Part shown: in pieces, positions 16,028 through 24,679 of the stretch | Layout of the letters: each line of letters starts with the position of its first letter | Position numbering within the stretch: the stretch's first letter is position 1 | From: Lachnospiraceae bacterium | GTDB taxonomy: Bacteria; Bacillota_A; Clostridia; Lachnospirales; Lachnospiraceae | NCBI GenBank assembly: GCA_017430765.1 | Contig: JAFRMI010000007.1 | Span: forward strand, 1-38,395 | Direction of reading: 5' to 3' | Length of the DNA stretch: 38,395 nt | Notes under the pieces: model-generated | What the model was told of the DNA's origin: nothing | What the model saw: only the letters and a program-made list of their open reading frames with translations | Database searches by the model: none | Made by a program: the position numbers and the translations under genes

Positions 16028-17761
16028 TCACGCCTCCTTCCCGCAAAATGCATCAAACTTGCACATCTGCGTGCACACGCCGCACCCGACGCAAAGCGTC
16101 TCATCCACTCTGGCATGGCCGTCCTTCATGGAAATGGCCGGGCAGCCGATGCGCATACAGGACTTGCAGCCCACGCACTTTCCGGGATCGATCCGCAAAG
16201 AGGGCAGCCGCTTCACGTATTTAAGAAGCGCGCAGGGTCTTCTTGAGATAATGACCGACGGTTCCTCCGCGGCAAGTTCCTCCTTCACGGCTGTTTCACA
16301 GGCGGCCAGATCATACGGATCGACGACCCGCACGCGGTTAAATCCCATCGCGCGGCAAAGTGACTCCAGATCGATCTTCCCTGCCGGATCCCCCTTAATG
16401 TTGAGGCCTGTCGTGGGATTCTGCTGGTGACCGGTCATGCCGGTAATCGAATTGTCCAGAATAATGACTGTCGAATTGCTCTGATTATAGGCGATGTTGG
16501 CCAGTCCCGTCATGCCCGAGTGCATAAACGTGGAGTCCCCGATGACGGCCACGGTTCTGTTCTCCGCGTCTTTTCCGAGGATCTTGTTGAACCCGTGGAT
16601 CGAGGAGACGGACGCGCCCATACACAGAGTCGTGTCCACCGTAGAGAGCGGGGCGACCGCGCCGAGCGTATAGCATCCGATATCGCCCAGCACCGTACAT
16701 TTCAACTTTTTCAACGTATAATACAGGCCTCTGTGCGGACATCCCGGACACATCACCGGGGGACGCACAGGCAGCGTCTCTTCCAGTTTCCTGCCGGACG
16801 GCGCTTCCATTCCGAGGGCTTTCCGAACCCGGTTCTGCGAGAATTCCCCGCAGATCGGAAGAAGTTCCTTGCCTTTAACCGGAATTCCGAGGGCACGGAT
16901 GTGGTTCTCCATGATGGGATCCAGCTCTTCCACAACCACAAGTTCATCCACCTTGTCCGCAAAATCACGGATCAGATCCACCGGCAGCGGATTCGCCATC
17001 CCGATCTTGAGGACGGACACGCTGTCGCCGAACACCTCTTTCACGTACTGGTAGGCCGTTGAAGACGTGACGATGCCAAGCGATGTGCCGCTCATTTCCA
17101 CGCGGTTGATTCCCGACTTCTCCGCATAAGCGAGGAGTTTCTGCGTCCGCTCCTCCACGAAGGGATGACGGCGGATCGCGTTTCCGGGCATCATGACATA
17201 CTTGGCAATATTTTTCTCATACGTTTTTTCCGGCACTTCTCTCTCACCCGTCTCGACGATCGACTGGGAGTGCGCGACTCTCGTACACATCTTGAGAAGA
17301 ACCGGTGTGTCGAATTCCTCCGAAATCTCATAGGCGAGCTTTGTAAAATGCAGCGCCTCCTCCGAATCCGACGGCTCCAGCATCGGCACCTTCGACGCGA
17401 TCGCGTGGTGCCGCGAGTCCTGTTCGTTCTGCGAGGAGTGCATGCCGGCATCGTCCGCGACAACGATCACAAGACCCGCGTTCACGCCCGTGTAGGACAT
17501 GGTGTAGAGCGGATCCGCCGCGACATTGAGCCCCACGTGCTTCATGGCGCAAAAAGCCCTTTTCCCGGCGAGGCATGCTCCGAACGCCGCCTCCATGGCA
17601 ACCTTCTCGTTCGGCGCCCACTCGCAGTAGACGTCATCATATTTCGCGAGTTCTTCCGTCACCTCTGTGCTCGGAGTTCCCGGATAGCTCGAAGCGAAGC
17701 AGACACCGGCCTCATAGAGGCCGCGGGCGACAGCTTTATTTCCAAGCATTAATTCTCTCAT
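16028..17761 (-). CDS. iorA: Indolepyruvate:ferredoxin oxidoreductase alpha subunit (577 aa)
   Basis: The thiamine-diphosphate catalytic subunit. N-terminal pyrimidine-binding domain (GNKAVARGLYEAGVCFASSYPGTPSTEV), a central domain, then a TPP-binding domain with GDIGCYTLG, GASVSSIHG and VIGDSTFMHSG (about 360-430). The C-terminus carries two 4Fe-4S motifs (CVGCKSCMRIGCPA and CVGCGVCTQMCKF). The start at 17761 (MRELMLG) is fixed by AAGGA five bases upstream; the longer frame to 17839 is not supported. It oxidises indolepyruvate and other aryl pyruvates made by transamination of Trp, Phe or Tyr. Confidence 0.96.
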   Translation of the reverse strand: MRELMLGNKAVARGLYEAGVCFASSYPGTPSTEVTEELAKYDDVYCEWAPNEKVAMEAAFGACLAGKRAFCAMKHVGLNVAADPLYTMSYTGVNAGLVIVVADDAGMHSSQNEQDSRHHAIASKVPMLEPSDSEEALHFTKLAYEISEEFDTPVLLKMCTRVAHSQSIVETGEREVPEKTYEKNIAKYVMMPGNAIRRHPFVEERTQKLLAYAEKSGINRVEMSGTSLGIVTSSTAYQYVKEVFGDSVSVLKIGMANPLPVDLIRDFADKVDELVVVEELDPIMENHIRALGIPVKGKELLPICGEFSQNRVRKALGMEAPSGRKLEETLPVRPPVMCPGCPHRGLYYTLKKLKCTVLGDIGCYTLGAVAPLSTVDTTLCMGASVSSIHGFNKILGKDAENRTVAVIGDSTFMHSGMTGLANIAYNQSNSTVIILDNSITGMTGHQQNPTTGLNIKGDPAGKIDLESLCRAMGFNRVRVVDPYDLAACETAVKEELAAEEPSVIISRRPCALLKYVKRLPSLRIDPGKCVGCKSCMRIGCPAISMKDGHARVDETLCVGCGVCTQMCKFDAFCGKEA

Positions 17762-17846
17762 AGAAATCCTTCTTTCTGTCTTCCTCTTGTTCATCTTCAT
17801 CGTTCGGAATTGCATGAAGCATCTTCTCCCGGGCGACAATACAGCT

Positions 17847-17875
17847 AGTTTATCACTTTAACCCAATGAAGTAAA
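17847..17875 (-). promoter_or_regulatory. Promoter of iorA
   Basis: -35 TTTACT (17870-17875), 17-base spacer, -10 TAAACT (17847-17852) preceded by TGA. The leader is ~80 bases. Confidence 0.6.
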
Positions 17876-17964
17876 GAAGATTCTATTTTGTTTTACGGCA
17901 AAACAGATAAATAAGGGGATCTGCATGGCCACCTCTCCGTCTCTTCCCTCGAATGGCTGTACCG

Positions 17965-18864
17965 TCAAAGCGCGAGAAGCTCGGCCGCGTTTTTATAAAG
18001 AATCTGCTCTGTTTCTTCCCCGGAAAGTCCGGATTCTTTTATAAAATGCAGCACTTCGCTCTGCGCGCTCCACGGAAAGTCGGACCCGAATACGACCCGG
18101 TCCGCTCCGAAGATGCGAACTATGGAACAGAATTCTTCCCTCCTTAGCATCGCGGTGCTGCGCCCGTCCCAATAGCCGTCAGGGAGGGGGTTGAACCGCC
18201 CAGTTGAAAACGAGGTATCGATCATGGCCGGCGCAAGGGCGGCCAGTTCCGGACCCAGCGTATCGAGCTCGTCCCAGCGCCGCCAGCCTCCCATATGGGC
18301 CAGGACCAGGCGGAAGGAGCCGGACGCTTTGCGGGAGGGGCTTGCGCCGATCTCCCGCAGCGCGCGGAGCGCCATCCCGGGCGTAACATGGACGACGCCG
18401 GGCAGTCCGACGTCGTCTCCAGTGTGCGTCACCACAATCAGTCCCAGTTCTGCGGCGCGATCGAGGATCCGGAGGAATTCCGGGGCATCCAGATCGAATC
18501 CCTGGTACACAGGATGGATCTTAATCCCCCGAAAGCCGAGATTCCTGATCCGCGCAAGTTCCGCGTGGAACTCCGCATGGAGAGGGTGAATCGCGCCGAA
18601 GAACAGAATTCCCTCTTTCTCCATGGTTTCCTTTACTTTGGCGGAAGCGTCATTGATCGATGCGACCTGCCGTTCGGAAGTGGCAACGGGCAGGACCACG
18701 GAATGGGTCACGCCCGCGCCTCTCATCGCCTTAAAGAGCCCCTCTTCCGTCCCTTCGCCGGAGGGGAGAAGATGGGCATTCCTGCTCAGCTTCTCCATCG
18801 CACGCTCTGCAATCTCCGCCGGGAATATGTGGGTATGAAAATCAATCACCAAAGTCTTACTCAT
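17965..18864 (-). CDS. Amidohydrolase family protein, TIM barrel (299 aa)
   Basis: An amidohydrolase-2-type hydrolase or decarboxylase. Metal-site motifs in order: DFHTHIFP (HxH, residues 8-10), GIKIHP, VVTHTGDD, LAHMGGW and the final Asp in VFGSDFPW. No signal peptide, so cytosolic. The start at 18864 (MSKTLVIDFHTH) overlaps the symporter stop by 8 bases (ATGAGTAA), so translation is coupled. Its pairing with a sodium:solute symporter suggests it acts on the imported compound; the substrate cannot be read from sequence. Confidence 0.88.
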   Translation of the reverse strand: MSKTLVIDFHTHIFPAEIAERAMEKLSRNAHLLPSGEGTEEGLFKAMRGAGVTHSVVLPVATSERQVASINDASAKVKETMEKEGILFFGAIHPLHAEFHAELARIRNLGFRGIKIHPVYQGFDLDAPEFLRILDRAAELGLIVVTHTGDDVGLPGVVHVTPGMALRALREIGASPSRKASGSFRLVLAHMGGWRRWDELDTLGPELAALAPAMIDTSFSTGRFNPLPDGYWDGRSTAMLRREEFCSIVRIFGADRVVFGSDFPWSAQSEVLHFIKESGLSGEETEQILYKNAAELLAL

Positions 18865-20398
18865 CTTCCAGCGCCACACTCTGCGGGACAAGTACTTTCT
18901 TAAAGTAGCCCGCGAAGACGTCATCCACAAACGCGGGATCCGGCTTCTTCGTGAAAGCGGATACGACCGGCACGATCACAAGTCCGGCGAGCATGCAGAA
19001 CGCGCCTGCATTGATCGGGCTTTGCAGAAGCTTCGGAAACTGCGGACGGATCAGCATATTAGCGATCATCACGACAGTGGAGAACACAAAACTTACCGTA
19101 CAGGCAGCTGCCGTTGTCTTTTTGGAGTAAAGACCATAGAGGAACGGAGCCAGGAAAGCGCCGGCAAGAGCACCCCATGACACACCCATAAGCTGCGCGA
19201 TGAAGGTAACATTGGACTTGTACTGGATGATCGCGATGACAACCGATATCAGGATAAAGACCACGATGAGCACCCGCATGATGAAAACCTGTTTTTTCTC
19301 CTCCATATCCTTCACGAACGTTCCCTTGATGAGGTCCAAAGTCAGGGTGGAGCTCGACGTCAGAACCAGGGAGGAGAGCGTCGACATGGATGCGGACAGA
19401 ACCAAAATGACAACGATCGCGATCAGAATATCCGGAAGGCCGGAAAGCATCGTCGGGATCACCGAGTCAAAGCCGGACGCCGCGATATCAATTTCATCGG
19501 AGAACAGTCTTCCGAAACCGCCGAGGAAGTAGCATCCGCCGGCCACAATGAGGGCGAAGAATGTGGAGACGATCGTTCCCTTGTCAATCGCCTTCTCATT
19601 GCGGATGGCGTAGAATTTCTGCACCATCTGCGGAAGGCCCCACGTTCCAAGAGACGTCAGGATTACGACGCCCAGAAGGTTCACCGGGTCCGGTCCGAAG
19701 AAGGAAACGAACATACCGGGCATATCGGAAACCTCGGGGTCTGCCACCGCGGCGAGGCCCCTGTAAGCTTCCATAAAGCCGCCCTTGCTTCCGAGCACCG
19801 CCAGAATGACCGCCACGATGCCGAACAGCATGATGATTCCCTGAATGAAATCGTTGATGGCCGTCGCCATGTATCCGCCGGCAATGACATATATTCCCGT
19901 CAGGATCGCCATCACAATTACGCAGATGGAGTAATCAATATTGAAGGCCATTCCAAACAGTCTGGAGAGACCGTTGTACAGGGAAGCCGTGTACGGGATC
20001 AGGAAAATGAACGTGACGATGGAAGCGGCAATTTTAAGATACGGCTTCTGAAAGCGCTTTCCGAAGAAATCCGGCATGGTCGCGGAGTCCAGATGCTGTG
20101 TCATGATTCTCGTGCGTCTTCCGAGGATGGCCCACGCCATGAGCGACCCGATGATGCAGTTCCCGATGCCGGCCCAGGTCGCCGCCATGCCGTATTTCCA
20201 CCCGAACTGTCCGGCATAGCCGACAAATACGACCGCGGAAAAATAGGAGGTGCCGTATGCGAATGTCGTAAGCCACGGACCGACGGAACGTCCGCCGAGG
20301 ACGAACCCGTTCACATCCGTCGAATGCTTTCTGCAGTAGAGACCGATTCCGATCATCACACCGAAGAATACGACAAGAAGAAGAACTTTGATAAACAT
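18857..20398 (-). CDS. Sodium:solute symporter family transporter (513 aa)
   Basis: An SSS-family membrane protein with about 13 hydrophobic segments and typical N-terminal features (FVLGGRSVGPWLTTFAYGTSYFSAVVFVGYAG). It imports an organic solute with Na+. Family signatures are seen in the middle region (IVMAILTGIYVIAGGYMATA, then NDFIQGIIM) and LSGLPDILIAIV. The ribosome site is AAAGGGGA about eight bases from ATG. It is the first gene of a two-gene operon with an amidohydrolase and has a strong promoter covered by a perfect palindrome. The substrate is unknown; pantothenate, proline and sugar carriers share the fold. Confidence 0.9.
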   Translation of the reverse strand: MFIKVLLLVVFFGVMIGIGLYCRKHSTDVNGFVLGGRSVGPWLTTFAYGTSYFSAVVFVGYAGQFGWKYGMAATWAGIGNCIIGSLMAWAILGRRTRIMTQHLDSATMPDFFGKRFQKPYLKIAASIVTFIFLIPYTASLYNGLSRLFGMAFNIDYSICVIVMAILTGIYVIAGGYMATAINDFIQGIIMLFGIVAVILAVLGSKGGFMEAYRGLAAVADPEVSDMPGMFVSFFGPDPVNLLGVVILTSLGTWGLPQMVQKFYAIRNEKAIDKGTIVSTFFALIVAGGCYFLGGFGRLFSDEIDIAASGFDSVIPTMLSGLPDILIAIVVILVLSASMSTLSSLVLTSSSTLTLDLIKGTFVKDMEEKKQVFIMRVLIVVFILISVVIAIIQYKSNVTFIAQLMGVSWGALAGAFLAPFLYGLYSKKTTAAACTVSFVFSTVVMIANMLIRPQFPKLLQSPINAGAFCMLAGLVIVPVVSAFTKKPDPAFVDDVFAGYFKKVLVPQSVALEDE

Positions 20399-20438
20399 AC
20401 TGACAATCCCCTTTCTGATGCTGCTTTAACACTTATGC

Positions 20439-20456
20439 GCGTTGACGCGTCAACGC
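20439..20456. promoter_or_regulatory. 18-bp perfect palindrome, probable repressor operator
   Basis: GCGTTGACGCGTCAACGC is a perfect palindrome with a central CpG-containing core, lying at about +7 to +24 of the symporter transcript. A third half-site-like GTTGAAGC adjoins it on the promoter side (~20455-20463). Position and form fit a repressor site of the LacI or GntR type; no such regulator is encoded in the window. Confidence 0.7.
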
Positions 20457-20469
20457 TTCAACTCGTAAA

Positions 20470-20498
20470 AGTTTATCGCAGCAACCGGGACTTGTCAA
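20470..20498 (-). promoter_or_regulatory. Strong promoter of the symporter operon
   Basis: Perfect -35 TTGACA (20493-20498), 17-base spacer, -10 TAAACT (20470-20475). The leader to the ATG is ~65 bases and contains the palindrome. Confidence 0.8.
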
Positions 20499-20583
20499 GC
20501 GGCTTTTTTACCAAGCGTGTCCGTGTGCATCCTGCCGGTCTCTTTTTATTGAACAGGGAACCCCCGGGAATTTCCTATTCGAC

Positions 20584-20612
20584 AAAAAAGGACAGGGGAT
20601 AAACCCCTGCCC
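20584..20612 (-). terminator. Intrinsic terminator after the SH3-repeat gene
   Basis: A 9-bp stem with one G-U pair (20590-20598 with 20604-20612), 5-base loop, followed on the minus strand by six Ts (20584-20589). Confidence 0.9.
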
Positions 20613-20635
20613 CGTTGGAAAATCAGATGATTGGT

Positions 20636-21580
20636 TTAATAGAAGTATCCGGCCTTCATGTATCCGCTCTTGCTGCCGTAACTGACATGATACCAGCTGC
20701 TGTTCACCCGTGAGAGAATCGTAACCTTCTTTCCGGTGGGAACCCACGCAACAACGTTCGCCCTGCTCGCCGTACTCATGCTGCTGCGGATGAAAACGGT
20801 TGTCCGGACGGTGCGCTTCGATGTCACTTTCGGGTTATCGACTTTGAAATACCCGGCGGCAATATAACCGAGGGTTCCTTTGTAGCGGACCAGATACCAG
20901 CGGTTATTGTATCTCTTGATGATCGTCACTTTTCCGTTCTCCGGAATGACGCGCTTCGCTCTGGAAGATTTCGTCGGAGACGACCTGAGATAGATCGCCG
21001 TCGCCATCTGACGGTCTCCCGTCTCTTCCACGAAGTAGCCGCTCTTAATATACCCGACTCTGCCGTTGTAGTTCACGTAATACCAGGAGCCGTTCTCCGC
21101 CAGAATCTCGACATTCTGCCCGCCGTCGATCGCACGGATCCTGCGGTAGCCGGTCCCGGGGCCGGTCCTCAGCCAGATCGCCGTCGCCAGCTTCCTCATA
21201 ATGCCGCTGCTGTAATAGCTGTTCCCGGACGAATAGGAAGATGAGGATGACGAAGACGAAGAGGAACGCGAAGAGGACGAAGAGGAAGACGAAGACGATG
21301 ACGATGAACCCTTCAGGTTAGCCGCCCACAGATATCCGCCGTACTTCTTGTTGCCGGACCGGTACTGCGCATAAATCCAGTTGCCGTTCGTGCTTCCGGT
21401 TACGATGGAGGCTCCCTGGGGAATCACGGTGATCACCTTGCCGGACGTATTCGGCTTGGTCCTCAGGTTCGAAGCCACAGCTGTCGATCTGGATGCGGCA
21501 AAAGCGCAGGTTGTGCCGATCATCAAGGCAAGAACAGCAATAAACAGTGCTGATATCGTTCGAATACTATATTTTTTCAT
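20636..21580 (-). CDS. Exported bacterial SH3-repeat protein with poly-Ser linker (314 aa)
   Basis: The start at 21580 (MKKYSIRTIS) gives a signal peptide ending near CAFAA. Four SH3b-like modules follow (one after the signal, three in the C-terminal half), each with the pattern of xxLRTxP...W..V.Y.G..GYI..GYF. Between the first and second module is a ~35-residue linker of almost pure Ser (coded at about 21235-21310). SH3b modules bind peptidoglycan peptides or glycans, so this is probably a secreted wall-associated protein; there is no catalytic domain. An extended -10 promoter precedes it and a strong terminator follows, making it a single-gene transcript. The frame extends to 21652 but crosses the promoter. 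Confidence 0.85.
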   Translation of the reverse strand: MKKYSIRTISALFIAVLALMIGTTCAFAASRSTAVASNLRTKPNTSGKVITVIPQGASIVTGSTNGNWIYAQYRSGNKKYGGYLWAANLKGSSSSSSSSSSSSSRSSSSSSSSSSYSSGNSYYSSGIMRKLATAIWLRTGPGTGYRRIRAIDGGQNVEILAENGSWYYVNYNGRVGYIKSGYFVEETGDRQMATAIYLRSSPTKSSRAKRVIPENGKVTIIKRYNNRWYLVRYKGTLGYIAAGYFKVDNPKVTSKRTVRTTVFIRSSMSTASRANVVAWVPTGKKVTILSRVNSSWYHVSYGSKSGYMKAGYFY

Positions 21581-21628
21581 AATAAAGCCCTTCCTCCTTA
21601 TCGTTTTTTTGGCACTTCCATACAAGGA

Positions 21629-21657
21629 ATCATAGCACAATTTGCGCTTCATGACAA
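21629..21657 (-). promoter_or_regulatory. Promoter of the SH3-repeat gene
   Basis: -35 TTGTCA (21652-21657), 17-base spacer, extended -10 TGC-TATGAT (hexamer 21629-21634). It lies within the upstream extension of the open frame, supporting the start at 21580. Confidence 0.8.
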
Positions 21658-21761
21658 TGAAAGAAGGGAAGCCGTTTATTTTCCGGAAAAATCCGTGAGG
21701 TCATACCGATCTGTCATCGTTCCTCTCTTGAAAATGTGATCTCCCATCACGCTTCCTTCCC

Positions 21762-22239
21762 TTACCATCCTTCCGCTGCGGCCTGAATGGTCTGTTCAAC
21801 TACGGCATCCATTGTCGCTTTCTCTGCCATTCGTGTCTTCATGCCGCAGGAGTCCGCAGCAGCCTTAGTCTGCCTGCCTATGCAGATCGCTTTTACACGG
21901 CTCAGATCCAGTCCCGTCATGACTTCCGCAAACCCCTCACGGTGGAAGCACTGGTAAACACGGCGTAATCCACTTCCCCCCGCTCGATCTCTTCCCTCTC
22001 ATTGATCACGCCTGCCGCTCTGCAGACCGTATCATATGTGGGGACATCATCGATCCGGATTCCTCTGATCTGCCGCAGCTCCTCCACAAGTGTTTGATTT
22101 CCCGCGGAAGCCCTGGGAATCAGTATCCGCATGCTCTCTGCCGGTTTCTTCTGCACCTGTTCTTTCAGGATATGCTCCTTCAGTTCTCTTCCGAGCGTGT
22201 CACCGTCATATACAGAGGGGACAAAACCAGCTTTTTCAG
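21762..22239 (-). pseudogene. hemD: Remnant of hemD (uroporphyrinogen-III synthase), C-terminal half
   Basis: The reading begins in the middle of the U3S fold (AEKAGFVPSVYDGDTLGREL), continues with MRILIPRASAGN, DDVPTYDTV and the characteristic VFTSASTVRG, then must shift frame at ~21930-21932 to continue FAEVMTGLDLSRVKAICIG and on to a stop at 21762-21764. The shift is explained by loss of one base in a short T run (three Ts where four are needed). The N-terminal half is absent; the left part joins the hemC remnant at 22227-22239. It cannot make a working enzyme. Whether an upstream cobA was fused to it originally cannot be known. Confidence 0.88.
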
Positions 22240-22736
22240 CCTTGTTGCCACATTTCCGCGGATGCTTTCAAAACGGGCTTCCGGAAAAGGATTCATCGCC
22301 TGCAGGATCCGTCTTCTTGAGGAAGTTCCGATCGGTCTTGAAAGATCCGGGTTCTTTTCCCCTGCCGGCAGCACAAGCACGTCTCTGGGGTCCTCTCTTT
22401 TTGAATACCCGATCACGGGAAGATCCTCCGGTATCTCCATCGGCATATCCTTAAGGCTGTGAACAGAGATGTCCGTCCGGAAATCCCTCAGCGCTTCATC
22501 CAGTTCCTTCACGAACAGTCCCTTGCCGCCGATCTCATCAAGCCGTCTGTTCAGGATCCGGTCACCCTCCGTCTTCATCGTGATATATGTGAAGTCCACC
22601 TCCGGGTGTTCTCTTTTAAGATATGCTCCTACAAGCTCGGCTGGATCACCGCCAGCGCACTCTCCCGGGTGCCGAAAAGTGACGGCTGCATTTCATAATT
22701 TGAATCACTGATCAATACGTGAAAACGAACAGGCAT
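22227..22736 (-). pseudogene. hemC: Remnant of hemC (porphobilinogen deaminase), N-terminal half
   Basis: In-frame from ATG at 22736, GTRESALAVIQ matches the HemC N-terminus, then a one-base deletion at ~22640 breaks the frame (a stop follows at once). The next frame resumes with ELVGAYLKREHPEVDF, MKTEGDRILN, GKGLFVKELDEAL, SVHSLKDMP, GTSSRRR and RGNVATRLKKL. There the homology stops, at about half the normal ~300 residues, missing the dipyrromethane-cofactor Cys region. The DNA runs straight into the hemD remnant. No ribosome site precedes the ATG. It is behind the asrC terminator, so probably not transcribed with asrABC. Confidence 0.88.
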
Positions 22737-22744
22737 TGAAACAC

Positions 22745-22799
22745 AAAAATGCTGCCGCCGGGCAGGGCATCGGAAACAAAAACCCGCCCGGTGCAGCAT
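22745..22799 (-). terminator. Intrinsic terminator after asrC
   Basis: A 7-bp outer stem (22749-22755 with 22793-22799) and a 6-bp inner stem (22758-22763 with 22786-22791) are separated by a small internal loop; five Ts follow on the minus strand. It ends the asr transcript before the hem remnant. Confidence 0.85.
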
Positions 22800-22828
22800 A
22801 GCAAAACCGATACCGCTATGTTTTCGTT

Positions 22829-23818
22829 TTATTTGAGGTTATTGCTTCTGTCGTATCTCTTGCCGCCCCAGTAAATCCGGGAAGCCACTTCCGCTTTGTC
22901 AGGAAGTTCGACGCCTTCCATGACGTATTTCAGGAATGTTTCAAAACCGGCCCGGTCGACGATATAGCCGATGTGCTCTTTGCCCTCGACGGCCTCCCTG
23001 TCAATGTACTCTTCGGCGAACGCATAGCAGTTCTTAACGATCTTAAGAATGCTCTCCTCATCTGCCCATTTGATAAAGTCCTCGGCCAGACGCGGATTCT
23101 GCTTGCCCGTGCGGCCCAGCAGCACAAGACGGTAATACTTCTCTTTGCTCCTCGTCCATGCGCGGGTCGGGCAGTAAGTGACACAGACGCCGCAGCCGAT
23201 GCACAGATCTGTATCCCGTTCAATCTTGCCGTTCACGGCCCTCAGAGCTCCTACCGAACGCTTATCGCAGTATTTGACGCACTGCTCGCAGCCGACACAG
23301 CGGTCCGGATCATACTGCGGTTCTGTCATGCCGATGATCCCGAAGTCGTTCATTCGGACTTTGGCGCAGTCGTTGGAGCAGCCGGTAAACGCGACTTTCA
23401 TATGCAGGTTATTGGGATAGATATGTCTGTCCATCTTCCGGGCAAATTCTGTCGTGTCATAGCAGCCGAAAGGACAGAGCCTCTTTCCGGGGCAGGCCAC
23501 AATATTGCGGGTGCCCGCCGCGGGATATCCTCCGTTGTATTCCTCCTGGTTGACACCGGACTCATCAATAATGAGCTGAAGCTCCTTATTGACGGCATCC
23601 ATATCCTCGAGCCTGATTCCCGGAATCTCCACACCCTGCCGGTTCGTGACAAAGATTGTCCCGTTGCCGTATTTCTCCGCGATTTCGGCGACACGCTGCA
23701 TCGCTTTCACGCTGATGACGCCGCCGGGGATGCGGACCCGGGACGCGGTCTCGCCCCGTACCTTAGAATAGCGGAATGCGTTCTTCTTCAGTTTTTTCAG
23801 ATTAACATCAATACTCAT
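22829..23818 (-). CDS. asrC: Anaerobic sulfite reductase subunit C, siroheme protein (329 aa)
   Basis: The catalytic subunit that reduces sulfite to sulfide, or possibly nitrite. Siroheme/4Fe-4S ligands are intact: Cys109 and Cys115 (CPGKRLC) and Cys147 and Cys151 (CSNDC). An inserted ferredoxin-like domain carries two more clusters (CVGCEQCVKYC and CIGCGVCVTYCPT). Length ~330 is normal. Start ATG at 23818 has GGAGG about 11 bases upstream. It is the last gene of asrABC, 36 bases after asrB, and is followed by a terminator. Siroheme for it must come from genes elsewhere, because the hemC/hemD copies just downstream are broken. Confidence 0.95.
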   Translation of the reverse strand: MSIDVNLKKLKKNAFRYSKVRGETASRVRIPGGVISVKAMQRVAEIAEKYGNGTIFVTNRQGVEIPGIRLEDMDAVNKELQLIIDESGVNQEEYNGGYPAAGTRNIVACPGKRLCPFGCYDTTEFARKMDRHIYPNNLHMKVAFTGCSNDCAKVRMNDFGIIGMTEPQYDPDRCVGCEQCVKYCDKRSVGALRAVNGKIERDTDLCIGCGVCVTYCPTRAWTRSKEKYYRLVLLGRTGKQNPRLAEDFIKWADEESILKIVKNCYAFAEEYIDREAVEGKEHIGYIVDRAGFETFLKYVMEGVELPDKAEVASRIYWGGKRYDRSNNLK

Positions 23819-23854
23819 GAACTACTCTCCTCCATGTCCGTCTATTCTAATGCT

Positions 23855-24679
23855 TCAGTCGATCATGTTTTTGCTTACGGTGTAATTGAAAACCGGTCCG
23901 TCGAGGCAGACATACTTCTCGCCGATCCGGCAGTGGCCGCATTTTCCGAGGCCGCAGCACATCTTTCTCTCCTGGGAGACCCAGATATTTTCTTCCAGGA
24001 ACCCCTTCTCGAGAAGTCCCATCACTGTGAACCGCATCATCGCCGGCGGCCCGACGACGACAGCCTGCGCCTTCGCGACGTCGCGGATCGGTACCTCGGG
24101 GATGTATTTTGTGACCAGGCCGATTCTGCCCCCGTACCCTTCGGGAGCCCCGTCGACCGTGAGTATGAGGTCCAGGGTTTCATCCCAACGCTTCAGGTCA
24201 TCCCGGAAGAGCATGTCTTCGGGACTGCGGAATCCCACTATGACGTGCTTGTCCTTGGGTTCTTTTGTTCCGGCCAGAGCGTCGATCACGCCGCGGACCG
24301 GAGAGACGCCGGTGCCGCCCGCAACGACGAGGACTTCTCCCTCCTCGTACAGAGATATGTCAAATCCGTTTCCGTAAGGTCCCCGGATCAGAAGGGACTG
24401 CCCCGCATAATGCTCGAACACTTCATTCGTGACACGGCCGACCCTGCGGATCGTGAGGTCCACGGAGTTCTCACCGATCCCGCTGACAGAGATCGGCGCT
24501 TCGCCGTACCTGGGGATGGAGACTTCGAAAAACTGCCCGGGTTTTACATCTCCGGAATATTCCATACGGAAGGTATATTCCTTCTCCGTATGTCGGATGA
24601 CTTCCAGAATTCTGGAAGGAAACGGTACATATGGATTATCCTGTATATTCATTGATACATTCATTTTTCCCATTCTCAT
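23855..24679 (-). CDS. asrB: Anaerobic sulfite reductase subunit B, FAD/NAD reductase (274 aa)
   Basis: A ferredoxin-reductase-like subunit that passes electrons from NAD(P)H. FAD-binding domain (PGQFFEVSIPRYG near residue 50, then APISVSG), NAD-binding domain (VAGGTGVSPVRGVI) and a C-terminal 2Fe-2S site (CCGLGKCGHCRIGEKYVC). The chosen start 24679 overlaps the asrA stop as ATGA, with GGGGAGG 4 bases before it; ATG at 24673, 10 bases from the same site, is an alternative. An upstream extension to 24733 lies inside asrA. The order asrA-asrB-asrC matches the Salmonella operon. Confidence 0.95.
   Translation of the reverse strand: MRMGKMNVSMNIQDNPYVPFPSRILEVIRHTEKEYTFRMEYSGDVKPGQFFEVSIPRYGEAPISVSGIGENSVDLTIRRVGRVTNEVFEHYAGQSLLIRGPYGNGFDISLYEEGEVLVVAGGTGVSPVRGVIDALAGTKEPKDKHVIVGFRSPEDMLFRDDLKRWDETLDLILTVDGAPEGYGGRIGLVTKYIPEVPIRDVAKAQAVVVGPPAMMRFTVMGLLEKGFLEENIWVSQERKMCCGLGKCGHCRIGEKYVCLDGPVFNYTVSKNMID

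Noticed and set aside
22973..24655. A 560-residue open frame on the plus strand opposite asrB and asrC
   Set aside because: It lies wholly antisense to well-supported genes, has no ribosome site or recognisable domain, and is an expected mirror frame at this GC content.
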